Source of the DNA: Streptomyces dangxiongensis
Lineage (GTDB): Bacteria > Actinomycetota > Actinomycetes > Streptomycetales > Streptomycetaceae
Length of the DNA stretch: 64,000 nucleotides
Reading direction: 5' to 3'
NCBI RefSeq assembly: GCF_003675325.1
Contig: NZ_CP033073.1
Location: forward strand, 1,736,001 to 1,800,000
Position numbers and translations under genes: made by a program. Position 1 is the stretch's first letter, and each line of letters opens with the position of its first letter. The notes beneath the pieces are model-generated. The model did not search any database. It was given only the letters and a program-made list of their open reading frames with translations, and was not told the DNA's origin. Shown piece by piece: positions 16,118-25,993 of this stretch.

Positions 16118-16897
16118 ATGTTCTGGGTCCTTCTCCTGCTCCTGGCCTGGGCTTTCGCCGGTACGGCCTGCGCCCTGCTGTGCCTGGCGGCCCTCCGCGC
16201 GGCGACCGCGGAAGCGCGTGACGCGTCGACGGACCGGGAGCGCGGTCTGTCGCTGTACGAGGCGGCCTTCCTGTCCGGCGGCCCCGCGCGGGTCGCCGAC
16301 GTCACCCTGGTGTCCATGGCCCGCCAGCGGCGGCTGCTGCTCGCGCACACCGGCTGGGCGACGGTCGTCGACCCGCGGGGCCGCGACGAGATGGAGCGGT
16401 CGGTCATAGGGGCCATAGGGCCCGAGGGCCAGTCACGGATCGCGCCGGTGCGGGCACAGGCCGCCGGCGCCGAGGCGGTGCGCCGGCTGGCCGACGGGCT
16501 GGAGCGCGCGGGGCTCGCGGTGCCGGAGGGCACGGGGGTCACCGTGGGGGCCGCCGTCCGCCGGGTGCGGGCCGCCGCGGTGGCCGTGCCGGCGCTGGGC
16601 GCGACCGCGCTGCTGCTGCCCGTCCAGACCGGGACGCCGCGCCTGCTCGTGGGCCTGTGGTTCGCCCTGCCCCTGACGCTGTCGCTGAGCTGCCTGGCCA
16701 TCGCCCGGTTCGAGGTGCATCCGTACTCGCGCTGGGCCTCCCCGGCCGGGCAGCGGCTGCTGGGCGCGCTGGCCGGCAGGCGGGACGGTGACGAGCGGTC
16801 GTTCCTCACGTCCGTCGCCGTACGCGGCATCCGCGCGATCGGCGAACCGGAGCTGCGCGCGGCCTTCACCCACCGCGACCAGCCCTGGCGGGAATGA
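16118..16897 (+). CDS. TIGR04222 domain-containing membrane protein
   Basis: The 259-aa protein has a membrane segment at the N-terminus (VLLLLLAWAFAGTACALLCLAAL as one hydrophobic block) and two more at about residues 150-190. The TIGR04222 signature is GLSLYEAAFLSGGPARVADV, followed by LVSMARQRRLLLAHTGW. Relatives in other Streptomyces often end in a Gly/Cys-rich tail; this one ends in FTHRDQPWRE with no such tail, and its only cysteines are in membrane segments. From memory, TIGR04222 genes are frequently next to DUF692 genes, as here. A functional link is likely, but its nature is unknown. Confidence 0.88.
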   Translation: MFWVLLLLLAWAFAGTACALLCLAALRAATAEARDASTDRERGLSLYEAAFLSGGPARVADVTLVSMARQRRLLLAHTGWATVVDPRGRDEMERSVIGAIGPEGQSRIAPVRAQAAGAEAVRRLADGLERAGLAVPEGTGVTVGAAVRRVRAAAVAVPALGATALLLPVQTGTPRLLVGLWFALPLTLSLSCLAIARFEVHPYSRWASPAGQRLLGALAGRRDGDERSFLTSVAVRGIRAIGEPELRAAFTHRDQPWRE

Positions 16898-17067
16898 GGC
16901 CTCCTCCCCCGGAGTGGAGGCTCCTTCCGGGGGGCGCACGGGGGGCATTGCCGCCGACACCGGCCGGTCGGTGCTTGCCTTCGCCGGCAGCCGGCCGAAG
17001 CATCCCTTGTGACGTCGCCGGGCCGTGGCAGCCGTGCCATCGCCGCCGCGCACCGAAGGGACACGCG

Positions 17068-18738
17068 ATGAAAGCTGCCGCCCTCTACTCGGCCGCCGGG
17101 TCCTTGCTGCTGACCAGCCTGGCCGCGGCCCCGGCGGGCGGCGCGCCCGGCAGCCCCGGCGCCTTCGGCGCTCCCGGCGCGGCCGAGCTGCGCGGGACCG
17201 CGGTGGCGGTGGCCCGGGCCCGGGCGGCCGGTATCGCCTTCGGCCCGTGCGCGGCGGCGGACGTGCCGCAGGCCCCGGCCGAGCTACGGTGCGGCACGGT
17301 CACCGTCCCGCTGGACTACGCCCACCCCGACGGCAGGAAGATCGAACTGACGGTCAGCCGGACCCGGGCCACCCAGAAGGACCCGCACAACAGCAAGCGG
17401 AAGGTCCCCCGGCAGGGCGCCCTCGTCTACAACCCCGGCGGTCCGGGCGCCTCCAGCATGTACTTCCCGCTGATCGGCAAGATCCCGCAGTGGAAGCGGA
17501 CCGCCGCCGCCTACGACCTGGTCGGTTACGCCCCGCGCGGGGTGGGCCGTTCGGCGCCGCTGTCCTGCGAGGACCCGAAGCACTTCTTCAAGGCGCCCAC
17601 CGCGTCACCGGCGTTCCCGTCGCAGGCGTTCAAGCGGCAGCGCGTCGCGCAGGCGAAGGCGTACGCGCGCGGCTGCGCCCAGCGGTCCGGGAGCGGGCTG
17701 CGGTTCTACACCTCCCTCGCCAACGCCCGGGACCTGGACGTCCTGCGGGCCGCGCTGGGCGAGGACCGGCTGACGTTCATGGGCGCGTCGTACGGCACCT
17801 ACTTCGGCGCGCTCTACGCGACGATGTTCCCCTCGCACGTGCGGCGCATGGTGCTGGACTCGGCGGTGAACCCGGACCCGGAGAAGGTCTGGTACCGCAA
17901 CAACCTCGACCAGTCGGCCGCCTTCGAGGAGCGCTGGGCGGACTTCCGCGAGTGGATCGCCCGGCACGACGACGTGTACGGGCTCGGTGACACGCCCGCG
18001 AAGGTGCAGCGCGCCTACGACACCGCGCGTGAGCGGCTGGCCGGGAAGGCGGCGGGCGGCAGGGTCGGCCCGGGGCAGCTACAGAACGCGTTCCTGTCGG
18101 CCGGGTACTACGACGACTTCTGGCCGAGCCGGGCCGAGGCCCTCGCGGCGTTCCTGCGCGGCGACCCGGAGCCGCTGGTGCGGCTGGCCGCGCCGAGCCC
18201 GGACACGGCCGTGGAGGCGGAGAACGGCAGAGCGGTGTACACGGCCGTCGAGTGCAACGACGCGCCGTGGCCGACGCGGTGGAAGGTCTGGGACCGGGAC
18301 AACACGCGGCTCGCCCGGGTGGCGCCCTTCGAGACCTGGGACAACGCGTGGATGAACCTGCCGTGCGCCTACTGGCCGGCGCCCCGGCAGCGTCCGCTGG
18401 ACGTGCGGACCGCTCCGGGCGAGCTGCCGCCGGTGCTGATCCTGGCGGCCCAGCGGGACGCCGCGGCGCCCTACCAGGGGGCCCTGGAGACGAACCGGCG
18501 GCTGGCTGGGTCGGTGCTGGTGACCGAGCGGGACGCGGGCACGCACGGCGTCGGGGGCGGCCCCAACCCGTGCGTCAACGCGTACCTGGACGCGTATCTG
18601 CTCCAGGGCCGCCTTCCGGCGCGGCACACGTCCTGCGCACCGCGCCCGGAACCGGAGCCGGACACCCCGGCCGCCGGCGCCCCCGCTCCCGGCTCGACCT
18701 CGCGGGACGCCGTGAAGGGCAGGGCCGCCGGGCGCTAG
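17068..18738 (+). CDS. secreted alpha/beta hydrolase, tripeptidyl aminopeptidase type
   Basis: The 556-aa exported serine peptidase is of the Streptomyces tripeptidyl aminopeptidase/SlpD-E type (family S33). The signal peptide is KAAALYSAAGSLLLTSLAAAPAGGA. The N-terminal domain has CGTVTVPLDYAHPDG, and YNPGGPGASS supplies the oxyanion region. The nucleophile is the Ser of GASYGTYFG; the acid is probably the Asp of AAQRDAAAPY and the base the His of DAGTHGVGG. Two pairs of cysteines could form disulfides, and the tail is Pro/Ala-rich. ATG 17068 has GAAGGGA upstream. It would release N-terminal tripeptides outside the cell. Confidence 0.9.
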   Translation: MKAAALYSAAGSLLLTSLAAAPAGGAPGSPGAFGAPGAAELRGTAVAVARARAAGIAFGPCAAADVPQAPAELRCGTVTVPLDYAHPDGRKIELTVSRTRATQKDPHNSKRKVPRQGALVYNPGGPGASSMYFPLIGKIPQWKRTAAAYDLVGYAPRGVGRSAPLSCEDPKHFFKAPTASPAFPSQAFKRQRVAQAKAYARGCAQRSGSGLRFYTSLANARDLDVLRAALGEDRLTFMGASYGTYFGALYATMFPSHVRRMVLDSAVNPDPEKVWYRNNLDQSAAFEERWADFREWIARHDDVYGLGDTPAKVQRAYDTARERLAGKAAGGRVGPGQLQNAFLSAGYYDDFWPSRAEALAAFLRGDPEPLVRLAAPSPDTAVEAENGRAVYTAVECNDAPWPTRWKVWDRDNTRLARVAPFETWDNAWMNLPCAYWPAPRQRPLDVRTAPGELPPVLILAAQRDAAAPYQGALETNRRLAGSVLVTERDAGTHGVGGGPNPCVNAYLDAYLLQGRLPARHTSCAPRPEPEPDTPAAGAPAPGSTSRDAVKGRAAGR

Positions 18739-18791
18739 GCGTTCCGGGCGGGCCGCGCCGGGCACTGGGCGTTCCGGGCGGACGCCGGCCG

Positions 18792-19523
18792 TCAGGCCAG
18801 GCCGGCGACCAGGTCGGCGACGTCCTTGCGGCGGCCCGTGTAGAACGGGACCTCCTCGCGGACGTGCATCCGGGCCTCGGAGGCGCGCAGGTGACGCATG
18901 AGGTCGACGATGCGGTACAGCTCGTCGGCCTCGAAGGCCAGGATCCACTCGTAGTCGCCGAGGGAGAACGAGGCGACGGTGTTGGCGCGCACGTCGGGGT
19001 AGCCGCGGGCCATCTTGCCGTGGTCGGCGAGCATGCGGCGGCGGTCCTCGTCGGGCAGCAGGTACCAGTCGTAGGAGCGCACGAACGGGTAGACGCTGAC
19101 GTAGTCGCGGGGCGTCTCGTCGGCGAGGAACGCCGGGATGTGCGAGCGGTTGAACTCGGCGGGGCGGTGCAGCGCCATGTTCGACCACACCGGCTCCAGC
19201 GCGCGGCCCAGCCGGGTGCGGCGGAAGAGGTTGTACGCCTCCTGGAGCTGTTCACTGGTCTCGGCGTGCCACCAGACCATGACGTCGGCGTCGGCGCGCA
19301 GGCCGGAGACGTCGTAGGTGCCGCGGACCGTGACGTCCTTCGCGGCGAGCTGGTCGAACAGCTCCTGGACCTCGTCGGCGTATCCCGTGCGGTCCTCCGG
19401 CAGCACGTCCTTCAGCCGGAACACCGACCACAGGGTGTAGCGGATGACCTCGTTCAGGTCCTTGGCCAGCTTGCCCTTGTTCGGGACCCTGCCGGACTCG
19501 ATGATGGGGGCGTCGTCACTCAT
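18792..19523 (-). CDS. hemQ: coproheme decarboxylase HemQ (chlorite dismutase family)
   Basis: The 243-aa enzyme performs the last step of the coproporphyrin-dependent haem route of Gram-positive bacteria, decarboxylating coproheme to haem b. The chlorite-dismutase-family blocks are seen: [53 protein letters not shown] with the conserved tyrosines, and [23 protein letters not shown] 19523 is five bases after the hemG stop, so the two are an operon. The reading end at 18792 leaves a 53-bp convergent gap to the peptidase gene. Confidence 0.95.
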   Translation of the reverse strand: MSDDAPIIESGRVPNKGKLAKDLNEVIRYTLWSVFRLKDVLPEDRTGYADEVQELFDQLAAKDVTVRGTYDVSGLRADADVMVWWHAETSEQLQEAYNLFRRTRLGRALEPVWSNMALHRPAEFNRSHIPAFLADETPRDYVSVYPFVRSYDWYLLPDEDRRRMLADHGKMARGYPDVRANTVASFSLGDYEWILAFEADELYRIVDLMRHLRASEARMHVREEVPFYTGRRKDVADLVAGLA

Positions 19524-19528
19524 GGTCC

Positions 19529-21061
19529 CTATTCTCCCGCTCCGCCGTGCAGGCTCTGCACCGGGTCGGCGGTCAGCTCGGCGACGCCGCTCGGGTCGCC
19601 GTCGAGCTGGTCGACCGCGGCGTAGGCGCTCGCGATGCACGCGGGGATGCCGACCCCGTCGTACTGGGCGCCGCACACCGCGAGGCCCGGGAGCCGGGCG
19701 ACGTGTTCGCGGATGCGGGCCACGCGCGCGTGGTGCCCGACGGGGTACTGCGGCAGGCCGTCGGTCCAGCGGGTGACCCGGGTCTCCAGGGGCTCGGCGT
19801 CCAGGCCGGTCGCCTCGCGCAGGTCGTGCCGGGAGATCTCCACGAGGGCGGCGTCGTCCCGGTCGAGCACCCGCGTCTCGCCGTGGCGGCCCACGGAGGT
19901 GCGCAGCACGACCACGCCCGGTTCCTGCTCGGCGATCCACCCCCACTTCTGGGAGGCGAACGTGGCGGCCTTGACGGTGCGGCCGTCGACGGGCGGCACC
20001 AGGAAGCCGCTGCCCTCGGGCAGGCGCAGTCCGGCGCGCCGGTAGGCGAGGGTGATCAGGGCCATCGAGGCGTACTCCACGGCGGCCAGCTCGGCGGCGG
20101 CCCCGGGGGACTCGGCGCGCAGCAGGTCGGCGGCCGGGCGGGCGGGGACGGCTAGGACGACGGCGTCGGCGTGCAGCACCCGGTCACCGGCCACGACGCG
20201 CCAGGCGCCGTCTCCCCCGGCCGTGTCTCCGGCCGCGCGGGCCTGCGCCGAGCCGGTGACGTCCGGTCGTGCCGGGCCGCCGCGGCGCAGCTCCCGCACG
20301 GGCGTGCCGGTGAGGATCTCGCCTCCGCGGGCCCGCACCGAGTCGGCGACCGCGAGCGGCAGCGAGCCCACGCCGCCCTCGATGCCGAGGAACACCGGTC
20401 CGGTCTGCCGGGCCGCCGCCGCTTCCGCCTGGATCCCGCGGACCGCCTCCGTCAGGGAGTCGTGGGTCTGGGCGGCCCGGAAGAGCTGCGGGACGGCCGA
20501 ACGCATGGAGATCCGGTACGCGTCGCCCGCGTAGACCCCGCCGAGGAGGGGCTCCACCAGGCGGTCCACGACCTCGCGGCCGAGCCGGGCCGCCACGTAC
20601 TCCCCCACGGCGATGTCGTCGCCGGTCTCCGTGCGGGGCAGGTCGGTGTCGCGTCCGATGCGGGCCAGGCCCTCGTCGGACAGGACGCCCGCGAGCGCGG
20701 CGGCGGTGCCGGGGACGCCCATCACATGGCCCTTGGGCATGGGCCGCAGGGCGCCGCGGGTCCAGATCGCGGCGGTCGCCGTGGCCGGCGGCCGGAGCCG
20801 GTCGCCGAGGCCGGCCTCGCGGGCGAGCGTCGCCGCCTCGGGGCGGCGGGCGAGCATGGACTCGGCACCCAGGTCGACGCGTACGCCGGCGATGTCGCCG
20901 GGCAGCAGCTTGCCGCCGACCCGGTCGCCTGCCTCCAGGACGGTCACGCGCGCGCCGCGCTCCAGCAGCCGGTGCGCGGCGGCCAGCCCGGCGACACCGG
21001 CCCCGATGACGACGACGTGTCCCAGGCTCCCGCCCGTCGCACCGTTACGCGTTGTGCTCAT
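19529..21061 (-). CDS. hemG: protoporphyrinogen/coproporphyrinogen III oxidase (HemY-type, FAD)
   Basis: The 510-aa FAD enzyme oxidises coproporphyrinogen III (or protoporphyrinogen IX) in the haem pathway. The FAD motif [19 protein letters not shown] (residues about 16-34) is followed by [15 protein letters not shown] and the family motif [18 protein letters not shown]. The C-terminus has [16 protein letters not shown] and [19 protein letters not shown]. With hemQ directly downstream it fits the coproporphyrin route, so the CgoX role is more likely than the classical one. Databases in actinomycetes use hemG or hemY for it. ATG 21061 precedes the FAD motif by the usual short tail. Confidence 0.93.
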   Translation of the reverse strand: MSTTRNGATGGSLGHVVVIGAGVAGLAAAHRLLERGARVTVLEAGDRVGGKLLPGDIAGVRVDLGAESMLARRPEAATLAREAGLGDRLRPPATATAAIWTRGALRPMPKGHVMGVPGTAAALAGVLSDEGLARIGRDTDLPRTETGDDIAVGEYVAARLGREVVDRLVEPLLGGVYAGDAYRISMRSAVPQLFRAAQTHDSLTEAVRGIQAEAAAARQTGPVFLGIEGGVGSLPLAVADSVRARGGEILTGTPVRELRRGGPARPDVTGSAQARAAGDTAGGDGAWRVVAGDRVLHADAVVLAVPARPAADLLRAESPGAAAELAAVEYASMALITLAYRRAGLRLPEGSGFLVPPVDGRTVKAATFASQKWGWIAEQEPGVVVLRTSVGRHGETRVLDRDDAALVEISRHDLREATGLDAEPLETRVTRWTDGLPQYPVGHHARVARIREHVARLPGLAVCGAQYDGVGIPACIASAYAAVDQLDGDPSGVAELTADPVQSLHGGAGE

Positions 21062-21230
21062 GCCCCCCACTCTCTCAGACCCTGCCGACACTCCCGCCGG
21101 GCCCCGGTGTCCGGCCCGGGTCCGGACCGTGACCGGACCGTGACCGCACCGGGACCGGCGACGCCGAACGTTCCCGCCGGACCCGCCGTCCAAGGAGCGC
21201 CACAGACCACAGCCCATGGGAGTACCGCCG

Positions 21231-22202
21231 ATGCGCACACCACACGTCACCCGCTCCGTCCGGTCCGCGCGGGTTCTGGCCGGGGCGCTGCTCGCCGCCT
21301 CCCTCGCGCTCGCCGGGTGCGGCGGCGCGGACGACACGGGCGGTGGCTCGGCGAGGTCCGCGGCGGACGCCGCGGTGCGGCCTTCGGGCGCCGCCGGCGG
21401 CAGGGCGGACGGCGCGAAGGCCGTCCGGGGCACACCCCGGCTCGCCCGGGACGCGATCATCCGCACCGCGTCCCTCACCGTCGAGGTCCAGGACGTGTCC
21501 AAGGCCCTGGAGGCGGCCCGTACGGCCGCCGGGGACGCGGGCGGTCACGTCGGCACGGAGAACACCGGCCGGGACCGCGACGGCCACGAGCACACCCGGG
21601 TCGTGCTGCGCGTGCCCACCGAGAAGTACGACGAGGTCCTCGCCGGCCTCCAGGGCACGGGCCGGGTGGTCCACCGCACGGCCAAGGCCGTCGACGTCAC
21701 CGACCAGGTCGTGGACGTGAAGAGCCGGATCACCTCGCAGCGGGCCAGCGTGGCCCGGATCCGGGCACTGATGGACAAGGCGGACAGGCTGAGCGACGTC
21801 GTCACGCTGGAGGGCGAGCTGAGCAGCCGTCAGGCCGACCTGGAGGCTCTGCTCGCCCGGCAGGCGTCCCTCGGGGACCGCACGAGCCTGGCCACCATCA
21901 CCCTGTCGCTGTCGCGGACGCCGGTGCGGGCGGCGTCCGGTGACGGCTCGCCGGGTTTCGCCGACGCGCTGGCGGGCGGCTGGCACGCGTTCGTCACCGT
22001 ACTGCGCTGGATCGCCCTCGCGCTGGGCGCCGTCCTGCCGTTCGCGGCGCTCGCCGCGCTGCTCACGCTGGTGTGGCTGCGCGTCGTACGCCCCCGGCTG
22101 CCGCGCCGGGCGGTGCCCGCGCCGGCGACGGCCGCGCCCGGCCCGCTGCCGTCGGCCCGCCCGGTGGAGGCCGGGGAGGCCGGGGAGGCCGGGCGCAGGT
22201 GA
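21231..22202 (+). CDS. DUF4349 lipoprotein
   Basis: The 323-aa protein begins with a lipoprotein signal (SVRSARVLAGALLAASLALAGC), so it is anchored on the outer face of the membrane. A low-complexity Ala/Gly segment is followed by the DUF4349 domain: IIRTASLTVEVQDVSKALEA, VVLRVPTEKYDEVLAGLQ and a coiled-coil (VDVKSRITSQRASVARIRAL, EGELSSRQADLEALLARQ). A membrane segment near residue 270 (VLRWIALALGAVLPFAALAAL) closes the protein. ATG 21231 is preferred because GGGAG lies eight bases before it; ATG 21216 is also in frame. It is divergent from hemG. Confidence 0.88.
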   Translation: MRTPHVTRSVRSARVLAGALLAASLALAGCGGADDTGGGSARSAADAAVRPSGAAGGRADGAKAVRGTPRLARDAIIRTASLTVEVQDVSKALEAARTAAGDAGGHVGTENTGRDRDGHEHTRVVLRVPTEKYDEVLAGLQGTGRVVHRTAKAVDVTDQVVDVKSRITSQRASVARIRALMDKADRLSDVVTLEGELSSRQADLEALLARQASLGDRTSLATITLSLSRTPVRAASGDGSPGFADALAGGWHAFVTVLRWIALALGAVLPFAALAALLTLVWLRVVRPRLPRRAVPAPATAAPGPLPSARPVEAGEAGEAGRR

Positions 22203-22230
22203 AGTACCCGTGCCCCGTAGCGTGTTCCCC

Positions 22231-23634
22231 ATGAGCATGAGCGAGGCGCGCGGCGACGGCGGCAGGGAACGGCTGGTCGTGATCGGTGGCGACGCCGCGG
22301 GCATGTCCGCGGCGTCGCAGGCGCGGCGGCTGCGGGGCCCGGACGAGCTGGACATCGTGGCCTTCGAGCGCGGCCACTTCACCTCGTACTCGGCGTGCGG
22401 CATCCCGTACTGGGTGGGCGGTGAGGTCGCCGAGCGCGATCAGCTCGTCGCCCGTACGCCCGAGGAGCACCGGGCGCGGGGGATCGACCTGCGGCTGCGT
22501 ACGGAGGTCACGGAGATCGACGTGGCCGGTCAGCGGGTACGAGCGCGTGACGTCGATTCCGGTGCCGAGTCCTGGACGTCGTACGACAAGCTGGTGATCG
22601 CCACCGGGGCCCGCCCGGTCCGCCCGGACCTGTCCGGCACGGACGCCCTCGGGGTGCACGGTGTGCAGACCCTGGACGACGGCCAGGCCCTGCTGGACAC
22701 GCTGGCGGGCGTGCATGGCCGCCGCGCGGTCGTGGTGGGCGCCGGCTACATCGGCGTGGAGATGGCCGAGGCGCTGATCAACCGGGGTTTCGAGGTGACG
22801 GTCGTCAACCGCGGCAAGGAGCCCATGTCGACGCTCGACCCGGACATGGGCCGGCTGGTGCACCGGGCGATGGAGGGCCTCGGCATCACGATGGTGAACG
22901 ACACCGAGGTCACCGGGCTGCTCACCGGCCGGGACGGCCGGGTGAGGGCGGTGGCGACGCGGGACGCCGAGCACCCCGCGGACCTGGTGGTCCTCGGCAT
23001 CGGCGTCCGCCCGGAGACCGGCCTCGCCGGGGCGGCCGGCCTCCCGCTCGGCGCGCACGGCGGTCTGCTCACCGACCTGGCGATGCGGGTGCGCGGCCAC
23101 GGGAACATCTGGGCGGGCGGCGACTGCGTGGAGGTGCTGAACCTGGTCTCTGGGCAGGAGCAGTACGTCCCGCTGGGCACGCACGCCAACAAGCACGGCC
23201 AGGTCATCGGCACCAACGCCGGCGGCGGCTACGCCACCTTCCCCGGGGTCGTCGGCACGGCGGTCAGCAAGGTCTGTGACCTGGAGATCGCCCGTACCGG
23301 GCTGCGCGAGAAGGACGCGCGCCGGGTGGGCCTGCGGTTCGAGACGGTCACCGTGGAGTCGACCAGCCGCGCCGGCTACTACCCCGGCGCGGCCCCCATG
23401 ACGGTCAAGATGCTCGCGGAACACCGTACGGGCCGGCTGCTCGGTGTGCAGATCGTCGGCCGGGAGGGCGCCGCCAAGCGGGTCGACATAGCGGTGGTGG
23501 CGCTGACCGCGCGGATGACGGTGGAGCAGATGACGGCCCTGGACCTGGGCTACGCCCCGCCCTTCTCACCGGTGTGGGACCCCGTGCTGGTGGCGGCGAG
23601 AAAGGCGACGGCGAGGGTGCGGGCGGCGGCCTAG
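22231..23634 (+). CDS. FAD-dependent pyridine nucleotide-disulfide oxidoreductase, CoA-disulfide reductase-like
   Basis: The 467-aa enzyme has the class III flavoprotein disulfide reductase layout: FAD loop LVVIGGDAAGMSAASQARR, single redox cysteine in YSACGIPYWVGG (about residue 58), NAD(P)H loop VVVGAGYIGVEMAEALI, and the dimerisation domain (ending LDLGYAPPFSPVWDPVLVAA). The single cysteine, rather than a CxxxxC pair, fits CoA-disulfide reductase or NADH oxidase. ATG 22231 stands eight bases after TAGCGT, so the message is probably leaderless. Its 3' end overlaps the next, opposite-strand gene by four bases. Confidence 0.9.
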   Translation: MSMSEARGDGGRERLVVIGGDAAGMSAASQARRLRGPDELDIVAFERGHFTSYSACGIPYWVGGEVAERDQLVARTPEEHRARGIDLRLRTEVTEIDVAGQRVRARDVDSGAESWTSYDKLVIATGARPVRPDLSGTDALGVHGVQTLDDGQALLDTLAGVHGRRAVVVGAGYIGVEMAEALINRGFEVTVVNRGKEPMSTLDPDMGRLVHRAMEGLGITMVNDTEVTGLLTGRDGRVRAVATRDAEHPADLVVLGIGVRPETGLAGAAGLPLGAHGGLLTDLAMRVRGHGNIWAGGDCVEVLNLVSGQEQYVPLGTHANKHGQVIGTNAGGGYATFPGVVGTAVSKVCDLEIARTGLREKDARRVGLRFETVTVESTSRAGYYPGAAPMTVKMLAEHRTGRLLGVQIVGREGAAKRVDIAVVALTARMTVEQMTALDLGYAPPFSPVWDPVLVAARKATARVRAAA

Positions 23635-23921
23635 GCGGTCCCGCTGATGCGGGGCAGGGAGGTGACGGCCGCGCCGGGGGTCACGGGCGTGGGCTGCTCG
23701 CCGGCGGGCTTGGCGTGGGAGGCCGGCGGCCGGGTGGACCGCAGCCGGTAGCTCACCGCCTCGTCCAGCGTGACCGGCCGCTGCATCTGGGAGGCGAGCC
23801 GCCCGGCCTCCTGGCCGAGCCGCGCGACGTCCTCCCAGGGCAGCCGTAGCACCAAGGACAGCTCGGCCTCGCCGTCGGGCAGGGCATGCATCGCCGGTAC
23901 CTGCGGAGCGTTCGCACTCAT
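23631..23921 (-). CDS. small conserved protein of unknown function
   Basis: The product is 96 aa. ATG 23921 has GAGGATCAGG just upstream. The protein has a predicted amphipathic helical core (LPWEDVARLGQEAGRLASQM) and a segment PVTLDEAVSYRLRS; no signal peptide or membrane segment is present. The C-terminal third is Pro/Thr-rich. It overlaps the preceding gene tail-to-tail by four bases. I do not recognise the family. Confidence 0.7.
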   Translation of the reverse strand: MSANAPQVPAMHALPDGEAELSLVLRLPWEDVARLGQEAGRLASQMQRPVTLDEAVSYRLRSTRPPASHAKPAGEQPTPVTPGAAVTSLPRISGTA

Positions 23922-24013
23922 CGCCTGATCCTCACGTCGGTTGTGAGGGGATACGCACGCACGCCCCGCGGTGTTCACCGGTTCACCGACCGCATCGCGG
24001 GCACTACTCCTGT

Positions 24014-24838
24014 GTGGTCATACCCGTCCATGACGTGAATCCGGTGCGCCGCACCCCCTGGGTGACGTACGCCCTCATCGCCGCCGACGTGCTGGTGTTC
24101 CTCACCACGCCCGGCATCGCCGGTGCCGTGGCGGGCGGCAGCGATCTGGTGCGGCTGTGTCATCTCCAGGCCTTCATGGACCACTACGCGGCGGTCCCCC
24201 GGGAACTGATCCACCATCAGATGCCCCGTGTCGTGCCGACCGGGAGCGTCGGTGTGGGCCCGCACGGTCCGGGCTGCGTCGTGGCGCCGCCCGGTTACGA
24301 CAAGTCCCCGGCGCTGTCGGTGTTCACGGCTATGTTCCTGCACGGCGGCTGGCTGCACCTGCTCGGCAACATGCTGTTCCTGCTGATCTTCGGCAACAAC
24401 GTCGAGGACCGGATGGGCCACATCCGCTACTTCCTCTTCTACGTCGTCTGCGGCTACGCGGCCGGCTACGGCTTCGCCCTGCTCAACGCCGGCTCCACCG
24501 ACCCGCTGATCGGCGCGTCGGGCGCGATCGCCGGGGTGCTCGGCGCCTATCTGGTGCTGTACCCGAGGGCCAGGGTGTGGGTGCTGGTGCCGTTCCTGGT
24601 CTTCCTGCCGCTGCGGCTGCCCGCCTGGCTGGTGCTGGGCTTCTGGTTCGCGCTGCAGGCGGTGTACTCCTCCGGGCACGGCATGTCCGGCGCCGGCACG
24701 GTGGCGTACGCGGCGCACGTGGTCGGCTTCGTGGCGGGCATGCTGCTCGCCTGGCCGCTCAAGCCCGGCACCCCGCCCCCGCCGGAGCCGCCCGGCCTGC
24801 TGTTCGGCAGGCGGGCACGGCCCCACTACTCGTGGTGA
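24014..24838 (+). CDS. rhomboid family intramembrane serine protease
   Basis: The 274-aa membrane protein has six or seven hydrophobic segments. The rhomboid features are: the L1-loop and first segments (FLHGGWLHLLGNMLFLLIFGNN), the catalytic Ser in GASGAIAGVLGAYLV, and the catalytic His in AAHVVGFVAGMLLAW. The N-terminal part contains an insertion of about 60 hydrophilic residues between the first and second segments. Translation starts at GTG 24014. It converges on hemE with one base between the stop codons and no visible terminator. Confidence 0.92.
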   Translation: MVIPVHDVNPVRRTPWVTYALIAADVLVFLTTPGIAGAVAGGSDLVRLCHLQAFMDHYAAVPRELIHHQMPRVVPTGSVGVGPHGPGCVVAPPGYDKSPALSVFTAMFLHGGWLHLLGNMLFLLIFGNNVEDRMGHIRYFLFYVVCGYAAGYGFALLNAGSTDPLIGASGAIAGVLGAYLVLYPRARVWVLVPFLVFLPLRLPAWLVLGFWFALQAVYSSGHGMSGAGTVAYAAHVVGFVAGMLLAWPLKPGTPPPPEPPGLLFGRRARPHYSW

Positions 24839-24839
24839 G

Positions 24840-25907
24840 TCAGCTTGCGGTCGCGGTGTGCACGTACTCCACGAGCCGGGTCAGCGCGTCCGGGTCGGTG
24901 TTCGGCGGGACGCCGTGACCGAGGTTGAAGACGTGCCCCTCCAGGCCGGCGGCGGCGTCGAGCACCTCGCGGGCCTTGGCGGCGACGGTGTCCTTGTCGG
25001 TGAACAGGACCGTCGGGTCGAGGTTGCCCTGGAGCGCCTTGCCGGGGCCGACCCGGCGCGCGGCCTCGTCCAACGGCACGCGCCAGTCGACGCCGACGAC
25101 GTCCGCGCCGGCCTCGCCCATGAGCCGCAGCAGCTCGCCGGTGCCGACGCCGAAGTGGATGCGCGGGACGCCGTACCCGGCGACGGCGTCGAAGACCTTC
25201 ACGGAGGCCGGCATGACCGACGCCCGGTAGTCCGCGGGGGCCAGCGCGCCGGCCCAGGAGTCGAAGAGCTGGACGGCGCTGGCGCCGGCCTCGATCTGGA
25301 CCTTGAGGAAGGCGGCCGTGATGTCGGCGAGGCGGTCGAGCAGGTCGGCCCAGAGTTCGGGGTCGCCGTACATCATCGCCTTGGCGTTCTCGTACGTGCG
25401 GGACGGGCCGCCCTCGACCAGATAGCTCGCGAGGGTGAACGGCGCGCCCGCGAAACCGATCAGCGGGGTGCGGCCCAGTTCGCCGGTGAGCTGGCCGATG
25501 GCCTCGGTGACGTACGGGACGTCCTCGGGGGTGAGGTCGCGCAGCCGGGCCAGGTCGGCGCGGGTGCGGACGGGCTGCTCGACGACCGGGCCGACGCCGG
25601 GCCTGATGTCCAGATCGATGCCGATGGCCTTCAGCGGGACGACGATGTCGCTGAAGTAGATCGCCGCGTCGACATCGTGCCGGCGCACCGGCTGGAGGGT
25701 GATCTCGGTGACCAGTTCGGGCCGCATGCAGGACTCCAGCATGGGCACACCCTCGCGCACCTTGCGGTACTCGGGCAGGGAGCGGCCGGCCTGGCGCATG
25801 AACCACACGGGGGTGTGCGGCACGGGCTCGCGCCTGCACGCCCGGAGGAAGGCGCTGTCGTACGTCGCTGCGGGCTGCCGGCCCGTGGGGATGTCGTTGG
25901 CGGTCAC
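24840..25907 (-). CDS. hemE: uroporphyrinogen decarboxylase
   Basis: HemE converts uroporphyrinogen III to coproporphyrinogen III by four decarboxylations in the cytoplasm, feeding the HemG-HemQ branch located 4 kb away. Its 355 residues show the family signatures [20 protein letters not shown] (substrate-binding Arg) and [17 protein letters not shown], with the invariant Asp in [15 protein letters not shown]. The end is [22 protein letters not shown] 25907 is chosen because GAGACT lies six bases before it (leaderless pattern) and homologues begin with about ANDIP; ATG 25928 is an alternative. Confidence 0.95.
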   Translation of the reverse strand: MTANDIPTGRQPAATYDSAFLRACRREPVPHTPVWFMRQAGRSLPEYRKVREGVPMLESCMRPELVTEITLQPVRRHDVDAAIYFSDIVVPLKAIGIDLDIRPGVGPVVEQPVRTRADLARLRDLTPEDVPYVTEAIGQLTGELGRTPLIGFAGAPFTLASYLVEGGPSRTYENAKAMMYGDPELWADLLDRLADITAAFLKVQIEAGASAVQLFDSWAGALAPADYRASVMPASVKVFDAVAGYGVPRIHFGVGTGELLRLMGEAGADVVGVDWRVPLDEAARRVGPGKALQGNLDPTVLFTDKDTVAAKAREVLDAAAGLEGHVFNLGHGVPPNTDPDALTRLVEYVHTATAS

Positions 25908-25993
25908 GGGGCAAGTCTCGCATGACATCGGTCACCGGCGGCGCGGGGTGTCTTGCCCCGCACCGGGCCCCGCTTCCCCTTACTCTTCCCCGC

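Noticed and set aside
16118..16897. TIGR04222 protein as the Cys-rich substrate of the MNIO oxidase
   Set aside because: This copy has no Cys-rich tail; its cysteines are within membrane segments, so the sequence does not support it as a modified substrate.
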